DNA of 64,000 bases from Heterohyrax brucei. Lineage: Eukaryota > Chordata > Mammalia > Hyracoidea > Procaviidae. This document shows, piece by piece, positions 56,121 through 64,000 of this stretch. A model generated the notes under the pieces. It was not told the DNA's origin, ran no database searches, and saw only the letters and a program-made list of their open reading frames with translations. Location: assembly GCA_028571685.1 (NCBI GenBank), contig CM053162.1:74512351-74576350 (forward strand). Direction: 5' to 3'. Numbering within the stretch: the first letter of the stretch is position 1; every line of letters starts with the position of its first letter. The translations under genes were made by a program, and so were the position numbers.

Positions 56121-56283
56121 GAAACCCTGCTGGTGTAATGGTTAAGTGATATGTCTGCTAAACAGGTCGGCAGTTCAAATCCACCAGGTGCTCCTTAAGG
56201 GCTTGACAGAGCCATTCTACTGCAACCTATAGGGTTGCTATGCATGGGAATCGACTCGATAGCAGTGGGTTTGGTTTTTCATT
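56121..56283 (+). repeat. AfroSINE, full length
   Basis: 'gaaaccctgctggtgtaatg', 'aggtcggcagttcaaatcc', 'gggttgctatgcatgggaat' and 'cgactcgatagcagtgggtt'. Confidence 0.92.
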
Positions 56284-56319
56284 TTATACACACATATGAT
56301 GTATGCACTACCATCTGTA

Positions 56320-56512
56320 GTCCCTATGTGGTACAAATGGTTTGCAGTCCATTGACCTAAAGGGTGGCAGTTCAACCAACAGTACCAGGGAAGAGAGGCC
56401 CAGCCATCTGCTTTCATTAAGATTATAGCCAGGAAAACCCTATGGAGCAGTTCTGCTTTGTCTCATGGCATTGTCTGGAGTTGGAACCTACTGCATGGTA
56501 ACTAACAACTAG
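56320..56512 (+). repeat. AfroSINE, long subtype
   Basis: 'gtccctatgtggtacaaatg', 'aagattatagccaggaaaac', 'cctatggagcagttctgc' and 'gagttggaacctactgcatg'. Confidence 0.8.
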
Positions 56513-56582
56513 TATCTATCTCTCTCAGTTAACCTTATGAGGGTAAGGCACAACAGAGGCACTGATGGATTTCAGTTGTATG

Positions 56583-56604
56583 TACACACACACACACACA
56601 CAGA
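56583..56604. repeat. CA microsatellite
   Basis: A run of about ten CA pairs before 'gagccc'. Confidence 0.9.
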
Positions 56605-57184
56605 GCCCATCAGTTGTATATTCTCCTCATTAGATTAAACATGTAACATGTGACAGGAAACTCAGAAGGTCCTTGTCCTGGATGAGACACACACTCAGAG
56701 GAGGCTGAAGTACCCCAGCAAGGAAGTACCATGAGCCTCTGTGCAGTCCTCAGCTGTGCATGCCCAGCACTGAAGGGCAGGACATAAGGGACAGCCAGGA
56801 GCTACACAACCACTGCCCCCGCCACCCGGCCTGCCTGGTGTCTGGCAGCCTTCCTGCCAGTAACCTGCTCCCCAGGGGCAGCCCAAGGGTAGCTCTAAGT
56901 AGTTTTCCACTTGATTCCATAGAATGACAAAGGAAAAATTATTCCCAAGTTCAAGGATTTCCTGGAAAGAGTCCAGCACAAAATAGAGTTATAAAACTCC
57001 TTGAAAAATAAGGACATGGTCAACTCCTATGAACATGTTGAAAACAATAGGCTAATGAACTGTAAATACATCTCCTAAAACTGCCTCCCAAGGGCTTCTA
57101 CTAGGGGGGCCTACAATCTGACTTTACAAAACCCAGAGACTAAATTTATGTCTACTTATTCCAGCTTCTAGCAATAACCACAAT

Positions 57185-57460
57185 GCTCCTCAGAAGCCGG
57201 GACGGTGAGATTTCATCTCACCTACTTTGGGCACGTTGTTGGGAGAAACCACTGCCTGGAAAAAGACATCATGCTGGTAAAGTAGAGGGTCAGGGGAAAT
57301 GAGGAAGACCCTCAACAAGATGGATTGATTCAGTATCTACAACAACGGGCTCAAGCATCACAAAGACTGTGAGAATGGCCCAGGACCAGGCAGTATTTCA
57401 TTCTGTTGTACTTTGTCACTGTGAGCTGGCACCAACTTGTGAGCACCCAGCAACAACAAG
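57185..57460 (+). repeat. RTE LINE 3' fragment (older copy)
   Basis: 'ctactttgggcacgttgttg', 'aagacatcatgctggtaaag', 'gaagaccctcaacaagatgg' and the end 'cacccagcaacaacaa' align with 61160-61402, with more differences. An AfroSINE abuts its end. Confidence 0.85.
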
Positions 57461-57656
57461 TTGAAACCCTAGTGGTATAGTGGGTTAAGTGTTACATCTG
57501 CTAACCAAAAGGTCAGCAGTTCATATCTGCCAGGTGCTCCTTGGAAACTCTATGGGACAGTTCTACTCTGACTTACAAGGTCATGGTACTCTGACTTACA
57601 GGGTCGTTATGAGTCGGACACGACTCAAGGGCTGTGAGTTTGGTTTTTGTGGTTTA
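57461..57656 (+). repeat. AfroSINE with a short internal duplication
   Basis: 'gaaaccctagtggtatagtg', 'aaccaaaaggtcagcagttc' and tail 'gggtcgttatgagtcggaca'. 'tactctgacttaca.ggtc' is present twice (57566 and 57588). Confidence 0.92.
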
Positions 57657-58025
57657 ACAATAACAAGTGACCACTGTGACTTTTTCAAAGTCTGTGTGCA
57701 CACACATGTGTGGGTGAGAACCTACTTACGTACTGGGATGACACTGCCACAAGCAGAGTCTACCTTATAAAGCAGCATTCCTCAAGACCCTGAAGCAAAC
57801 ATTAAGCCATAAGCTACCACAAACAATTCTGGATGAATTATCTGGTTTATGTCTGGTGACAAGCAGGGAGAAAATACTTCCCACACATAAGACAGACAAA
57901 CTGTTAATATGATTAATAAAATCTCAAATACCCGAAATGACTGTGAACAACCAGCAACATAATAGGGAAGATAGGGCCAAGAAAGCAGAGTAATCAGGTG
58001 CTTCCTGTGGTACCTCTTACAACGA

Positions 58026-58046
58026 AGACTAAAAAAAAAAAAAAAC
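58026..58046. repeat. Poly-A tract
   Basis: 'ctaaaaaaaaaaaaaaac', without an identified parent element. Confidence 0.7.
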
Positions 58047-58083
58047 AGCAAATTGTATATGACAATCTAGGATCAAAGGCAAA

Positions 58084-58549
58084 TGTCATGGGTTGAATTG
58101 TGTCCCCCCAAAAATGAGTGGTTTCGCTAAATTGTACGTTGAAGGATTAGGGTGGGGCTGTAAATTCCTGCATAGGATTACTTCCCTGCTCTGCTGTAAA
58201 GGGAGTTTCCCCGGAGTGTGGCTTGCCCCATCCTTAACCTTTTCAGCCTACAAGAGATAAAAGGAAAGAGAAACAAGGAGAATTGGGAACCTCGCGCCAT
58301 CAAGAAATCTGCACCAGGAGAAGACCGCATCCTTCAGACCTGAGGTTCCTGCACCAAGACGCTCCCTGGACAAAGACTGATACAATACCGAACTTTCTTC
58401 CGGAGCCGACAAGGGGAAAGCCTTCCCCTGGAGTGGACACCCTGAATTTAGACTTGTAGCCTACCAGACTGTGTAAGAATAAACCTTCCTTTGTTAAAGC
58501 CATCCATTCTGTGGCATTTCTGTTAGAGCAGCCCTAGCTGACTAAAACA
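58084..58549 (+). mobile_element. Solo MaLR-type LTR (466 bp) with 5-bp target duplication
   Basis: It begins 'tgtcatgggttgaattgtgt' and ends 'gctgactaaaaca', i.e. TG...CA. It has an AATAAA-like 'gaataaaccttcc' about 80 bp before the end and 'aagccatccattctgtggca'. The 5-mer gcaaa precedes (58079-58083) and follows (58550-58554) the LTR, as expected for ERVL/MaLR integration and later LTR-LTR recombination. Confidence 0.85.
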
Positions 58550-59825
58550 GCAAAGACGAGAGATCAGACTGAAGGACAGAGGGAGTGTCTTAGTCATAAC
58601 AAAGAGAAATTTAGTTCCTCACAGGAAAGTAGGCTTAGAGACCAAATTCAAGGCATCAGTCCCAAGGGAAGGGTTTTTGTCTCTGTCAGCTCTAGAGGAA
58701 GATCCTTGTCATCAGTTGTCCCCTGCCTAAGGAGCTTCTCAGGAGCAGGAACCTCAAGTCCAAAGGATATGCTCTGCTCCAAGCACTTTCTTTGTGGCAT
58801 GAGGTCCACAGCTCTGTTTGCTTCTTTTTCCTTTTATCTCTTGAGAGACAGAAGGTGCAAGTCATGCCCCAGGAAAACTCCCTTCACATTGGATCAGGGA
58901 TGTGACCCGAGAAAGAGTGTTACAATTCCACCCTAATCTTCTTCAACATAAAATTACAATCACAAAATAGAGGACAGCCATGAAATACCGGGAATCATGG
59001 CCTAGCCAAGCTGAAACACTTATTGGAGAGGGGCCTAATTCAGTCAATGACAGGGAGGGAGAGACAGTTCAGAAGCAACGAGGAGCTGCCAGACCTGATC
59101 TGGCACCCCACAGGCTAGATCCACTGGCACAAGCACAGTGAAATAAGCAGTGGGATTCAGGAAGCATTTTCCACATCAGGAGAGACTGAGCACTGAAAAA
59201 TCTACTCACACCTTCAGAAGTAGTGAAAGGTGGCACTCAGTCAGCAAAAGATAAGTACATGTGTCTGATCTTCCATACAGATGAAAGAAAAACTCCTTTT
59301 GGAAAAATCTCTCCACCATTTACCTGGTTCCTGCCCACTCTGCACCAGGTCTGAGCCAAACAGCCTAAGTCCTCATTAGCACAGTATATAGCAGGATGTA
59401 TACCTGAAATCTGACCTGAACTGTATTAGCTATATGGTAGAGAGATAGGTTCATGACATTTGACATTGTTCTGCCTATTAGCAGGGTCCTCACCTACCCA
59501 TGTTAGGTGCCTGAGGACTAGAGGCTCCACCTAAGCCACCTAGTGACCCAAGACAGAGTTTCAAAAATAAATGCTTGTCAGGAACTTACAGCCAAAGGTA
59601 TTGGGTGCTCATAGTCTGCCTGCACATCTTGCCTACATATGAATTGTAGGAACCCGGTAAATACTTTCCTCACAGACACTCAAGGGGGGCTGTCAACCCC
59701 CTGCCTTGCTCAAAGCATGATTCTCTACTTCAGCCAAATACCTGTGTTTACATCAATCACCCCTGCCTACCTAGAACTGTAAGGGAGAGCCTTCAATGCA
59801 CACGTGGTGGCCAACTACTTGGACA

Positions 59826-61402
59826 ACTGAGGTGAATCCAAAAAGCAGCTCGAGAAGACAAAAGAAAGTATTATAATTACATGCACATAGAGCTGGAAAT
59901 GGAAACCCAGAAGGAAACACCATGTTTCTGCATTTCTCAAGTTGAAAGAGCTGAAGAAAAAGTTCAAGCCTTGAGTTCCAATAGTGAAGGATTCTACAGG
60001 GAAATTATTAAATGACTCGGGGAGCATCAAAAAAGGATGCAAGGAATATACAGAGTCATTATATCACAAAGAACTGATATCAGTGTTCAGCCATTTGGAG
60101 AGGTAGCATATGACCAGTAACCAATGGTACTGAAGGAAGAAGTCAAAGTTGTGTTGAAGGCATTGGCAAAAAAACAAGGCTCCAAGAATTGAAGGAATAT
60201 CAATCAAGATATTTCAGCAAACAGTTGCAGCACTGGAAGCGCTCATTCACCTATGCCAAGAAATGTGGAGGACAGCTACCTGGACAACTGACTGGAAGAA
60301 ACTCATATTTATGCCCATTCCTAATCCAACTGAATGTGGAAATTACTGAACAATATTGTAAAAATCACACACAAATGAAATTTTGCTCAAGATCATTCAA
60401 AAGAAACTACAACTGTATATTGACAAGGAACTTCCAGAAATTCAAGCTGGATTCAGAAGAGGAAGTGGAACCAGGGATATCATTGCTGATGTCAGATGGA
60501 TTTTGGCTGAAACCAGAGAATACCAGAAAGATGTTTACCTGTGTTTCATTGACTACGCAAAGACATTCAACTGTGTGGATCATAGTAAATTATGACTGAC
60601 ACTGTGGAGAATGGAATTCTGGAACACTTAATTGTGCACTTAAGGAATCTGTATATGGATCAAGAGGCAGTCGTGTGAACAGAACAAACAGACACTGCAT
60701 GGTTTAAAGTAGGGAAAGGTGTGCGTCAGAGCTGTATCCTTTCACCATATCTTTTCAATCTGTATGCCAAGCGTATAACCCAAGAAGCTGGATTCTATAG
60801 AGAAGAATGAGGATTGAGGTTGTCAAGAATTTCCTTTGACTTGGGTCCACAATCAATGCCAATGGAAGCAGCAGTGAAGAAATCAAAAGACATGCTGCAT
60901 CGAGAAAATGTGCTACAAAGGATCTCTTCATAAGTAAAGATGTCACCTTGAAGACTAAAGTATTTTCAATTGCATCATATGCATGTCAAAGCCGCACAAT
61001 GAACAAAGAAGACAGAAGAAGAGCTGATGCCTTTGAATTGTAGTGTTGGAGAAGAACATTGAATATACCATGGACTGCCAAAAGAACAAACAGATCTGCT
61101 CTGGAAGAGGTACAACCAGAGTGCTCCGTGTAAGCAATGATGGCAAGACTGCATCTTACATACTTTGGACATGTTGTCAGGAAGGATCAGTCTCTGGAGA
61201 AGGACATCACGCTTGGTAAAGTAGAAGGTCAGCAGAAAAGAGGAAAATCCTTGATGAGATGGACTGACACAGTGACCACAACAATGGGCTTAAGCATAAG
61301 AACAATTATGGACATGGTGAAGACAGGGCAGTGTTTCATTGTGATGTTCACAGGGTCACTGTGAGTCAGAACTGACTCTATGGCACCTAGCAACAACAAC
61401 AA
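59826..61402 (+). mobile_element. RTE LINE, 3' 1.6 kb with internal deletion
   Basis: It reads in plus orientation from 'aggtgaatccaaaaagcagc', through reverse transcriptase text LPEIQAGFRRGSGTRDIIAD and DVYLCFIDYAKTFNCVDHSK (60383-60595), to the 3' end 'gagtcagaactgactctatg' and (caa)n. About 250 bp carrying the catalytic YADD region appear to be deleted near 60808 ('gaggattg' joins 'aggttgtcaag'). The closing 'ggtcactgtgagtcagaa' is the stretch shared with AfroSINE tails. Confidence 0.93.
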
Positions 61403-61559
61403 CAGGCTCACATACTTAGGGACAGCTCTAACAATCTAGTGACAGGACATTAGAGATTCACAGGCCACAATAATCAAACTAGTTTACACAAGCAGCCTAT
61501 TTGGGCTATCATAACAAACAAAATAAGAATCCAGGACACAAATACAGTAACATATTGAT

Positions 61560-63112
61560 GGATCTGAGACAACAGACAAAATCAGATCACCTAAAAAGGC
61601 AGACCATGATGGCTTCAGCAAGCTCCCAAAATAACGAATCCTGAAATCTTCTGAATGAAGAGAACTTCTTAGAACTACCAAAGGTAGAATACAAAAGATT
61701 AGTATATGGAACTCTTTAAGAGGTCAGGAAGGAGATCAGGCCAAATGCAGACCAAGTCAAGAAGCACACAGAGACAGCAATAGAGGAACTTCAGAAGATG
61801 ACAAAAGAGGCTACAAGAATCTACACAGAGACAGCAAACAAAAATCTGAAAGATTAACTATAAAATTTCAGAATTAGACAACTCAATAGAAAGCCATAGA
61901 AGCAGAATTGAGGCACTGAAAGTCAGAATTAGTGAAAATAAAGATAAACCACTTGATACCAACATATTTTGTGGAAAAATCAAATAAAAGAATTTTTTTA
62001 AATGAAGAAATCCTAAGAATTATGTAGGACTCTATCAACAGGGATAACCTACAAGTGATTTAAGTACTGGAACAGAGGGGATACCAGAAAATACAGAGAG
62101 AATTGTTGACAGTTTGTTGGCAGAAAACTTCCTTGACATCATGACAGAAGAGAAGATATCTATCCAAGATGCTCATCAAACCCCATACAAGGCACCCAAA
62201 AGAGAGTTACCAAGACATATTATAAGTGAACTTGTCAAAACCAAAGGTGGAGAAACAATTTTAAGAGAAGCTAGGAATAAATGAAAAGTCATCTTCAGAG
62301 GAGAGTCAATATGACTAAACTTGGACTACTCAGTAGAAATCATGCAGGCAAGAAGGCTATGGGAAGACATACATACAGCCTTGAATGAAACAAATTGCCA
62401 GACAAGAATTACATATCCATCAAAACTGTCTCTCAAATACGATGGTGAAATTAGGACATTTCTAGATAAACAGAAGTTTATGGAGTTTGCAAAACCCAAA
62501 CAAAGATAAAAGAACTACCAAACGGAGTCCTCCAGTTAGAAAATCAATTACATCAGATAACAACTCAAGACTAGAACATGGGATAGAGTAACCAGATATC
62601 AACCCAGATAGGGAAATCACAAAAATAAATCAAAGTTCAAACACAGAAAATAGGGAAACAAAGACATCATTAGATAAAAGATGAAACATCAAGACAGAAA
62701 GAGCTTAAAAATGTAGTCATAAATCTTTCATACGGAGAAGAAGTCAAGGCAATATAAATAAATAAAAGATTGATTTAAACTTAGAAAAACAGGGGTAAAC
62801 ATTAAGGAAACTAACAATCCCACGTGTCAAAATGAAAAACAAGAAAAACATAGACTCAGCAAATACAAAATCAGTAACAGTGAAAAAGACAAAAAGAACA
62901 TATATAAAGAAAAACAAAGCACAGAAAACTAAGTGGAACAAAGAAACTGTTACTAATACACAAAAATAAATAAATAAATAAATAAAATAAAAGGCAGCAC
63001 TAAACTCATAACTATCAATAATTATGCTGAATGTAAAGAACTAAATGCACCAATAAAGAGACAGAGAGTGACAGAATGGGTTTTAAAAAAAAAATCTATC
63101 CATATGCTCCCA
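61560..63112 (+). repeat. L1 fragment: ORF1, inter-ORF region and start of ORF2
   Basis: Plus-strand frames contain L1 ORF1-like text: a coiled-coil-type stretch near 61840-61940 (LDNSIESHRSRIEALKVRIS-like), DIMTEEKISIQDAHQTPYK and PRHIISELVKTKGGETIL near 62130-62260, then QTRITYPSKLSLKYDGEIRT (62321-62509). Near 63005-63110 'taaagaactaaatgcaccaa' and 'agagtgacagaatgggtttt' begin ORF2. Frames are broken. It stops where RTE sequence begins. Confidence 0.8.
62960..62995. repeat. AAAT microsatellite
   Basis: 'aaataaataaataaataaa' within the L1 inter-ORF region. Confidence 0.9.
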
Positions 63113-63266
63113 CTTAGACTTACCAGTTCAACACCTGTGGAAGCAGCAGCCAAGAAATCAAAAGACTCATTGAACTGGGAAAATCTGTTGCAAAGGACCC
63201 CTTAAAGTGTTGAAAAGTAAAGATGTCACTTTGAAGACTAAGGTGCCCATGACCGAAGCCATGGTA

Positions 63267-63880
63267 CGAGGACTGCCAACTAAGTTCATGAACTCATCCT
63301 AGAAAAAGTGTTAACAAACCTCATTGCTGAATATCACTACGGTCACGTTCAAAGTACTCCCCTTGGGAAGCTATGCACTGACACCAGTGCCTAGCTCACC
63401 CTTCAAGGCAACTTTGGAAACTTTTTCTGGAATGTCTGTCATTTTACCCTTGATGTCCTAGATGTCATCAAAATATCTTCTTGTCAATATTTCCTTTATC
63501 TTCAGGTAAATAAAAAAGTCATTGGGGGCCAGATCAGGTGAGTAGGGAGAGTGTTCCAATACAGTTATTTGTTTACTGGCTAAAAACTCCCTCACAGACA
63601 ACTATACAATTAAGTTCGTGAACTTGCCACCATGCCACCATGTGCAATAGCCATTCCAGAAAGAGTTGAAAATTGCTTTGAAGGGTGGACTAGGCACTGG
63701 CATCGATGCATAGCTTCCCAATGGAAGTACTTTAAAGGTGACTGTAGTGATATTCAGCAACTGGGTATGTAGCAATTAGGACAGCTAAGGCTACAGACTG
63801 GCCAGCTCTCACATGCATATGATGCAATTGAAAATACGAGGTCTGACAATTAAGTTTGCAATCTTAACTGTCAGACCTCG
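63267..63880. mobile_element. Mariner-derived fold-back element in the RTE
   Basis: Flanked by the TA target dinucleotide (63265-63266 and 63881-63882). The left end 'cgaggactgccaactaagtt' and right end 'taactgtcagacctcg' are mariner termini. The interior has the mariner left end forward (63267-63600) and again in reverse (about 63612-63775). This is followed by a reverse copy of RTE flank (63804-63832) and a reverse terminus (63836-63862). It has no transposase. Confidence 0.8.
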
Positions 63881-63913
63881 TATTTTCAATCATATCATAT
63901 ACATGTGAAAGCT
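63804..63913. repeat. Imperfect palindrome, 45-bp arms, 20-bp loop
   Basis: Arms 63804-63848 and 63869-63913 match at 40 of 45 positions by eye, with the innermost 22 bp perfect (attgaaaatacgaggtctg plus aca). The loop attaagtttgcaatcttaac is itself partly self-complementary. The palindrome consists of a mariner terminus plus adjoining RTE sequence, present in both orientations. Confidence 0.85.
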
Positions 63914-64000
63914 GGACAGTGAATAAGGAAGACAGAAGAATTGATGCCTTTGAATTGTGGTGTTGGAGAAAAATATTGAATGTACCATGGACTGCCAAAA

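Larger units (their letters stand above)
63122..64000 (+). mobile_element. RTE LINE interrupted by a mariner-derived insert; runs off the window
   Basis: 63125-63266 reads 'gtggaagcagcagccaagaa', 'actttgaagactaaggtgcc' up to 'gaagccatggta'. The sentence resumes at 63881 with 'tattttcaatcatatcatat', 'acatgtgaaagctggacagt', 'ttgatgcctttgaattgtgg' and ends at the window edge in 'accatggactgccaaaa'. The sister copy at 60840-61085 shows the same text uninterrupted. Confidence 0.9.

Noticed and set aside
60383-60595. Reverse-transcriptase-like ORF as a host gene
   Set aside because: It belongs to the RTE LINE, with text shared with 53995-54309 and stops on both sides.

Overview
This is mammalian nuclear DNA, almost certainly from an afrotherian and most likely an elephant or a close relative. 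The evidence is a dense load of tRNA-derived AfroSINEs, whose tails read like 'gggtcgctatgagtcgga..cgactcgacggcac', together with RTE-type LINEs that share that tail and mammal-wide MIR, L1 and MaLR remnants. The species name is inference; the clade call rests on the repeats.

The only host gene I can support is dysferlin (DYSF), on the minus strand and read right to left. Sixteen coding exons are present, from human exon 4 (43586-43691) to human exon 18 (281-396), including both known alternatively spliced exons: 5a (33067-33159) and 17 (1846-1887). Every exon has AG/GT borders. Every length equals the human exon length as I remember it, and the joined reading frame is open for 1,495 nt (1,402 nt without 5a), with no frameshift. 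The exons encode human residues about 80 to 546: the end of C2A, the acidic/basic linker, C2B, the FerI region, C2C and the start of the next linker. Exons 1-3 and 19 onward lie outside the window.

Layout: 1-10.1 kb holds exons 18 to 16 with old L1 material in intron 16. 10.1-16.1 kb holds intron 15 (AfroSINEs, CA-rich tandem array, a minisatellite grown inside a SINE), exons 15 and 14 and a short G-rich intron 14. 16-27.4 kb holds exons 13 to 7 with a decayed mariner in intron 11 and a 42-bp minisatellite in intron 8. 27.3-34.7 kb holds a 2.2-kb L1 3' end in intron 6, then exons 6, 5a and 5. 34.7-43.6 kb is intron 4, with a CpG-undepleted block and a 32-bp minisatellite. 43.7-64 kb is part of intron 3: MaLR LTRs, a possible paired-LTR provirus remnant, three RTE copies plus an RTE 3' fragment, L1 ORF1/ORF2 pieces and, at the end, an RTE interrupted by a mariner-derived fold-back.

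The observations that may repay checking are the SINE-derived minisatellite, the roughly 47-bp 'tail-only' retroposon with a 12-bp target duplication, the mariner fold-back inside an RTE, the intragenic CpG block in intron 4, and the intact exon 5a.
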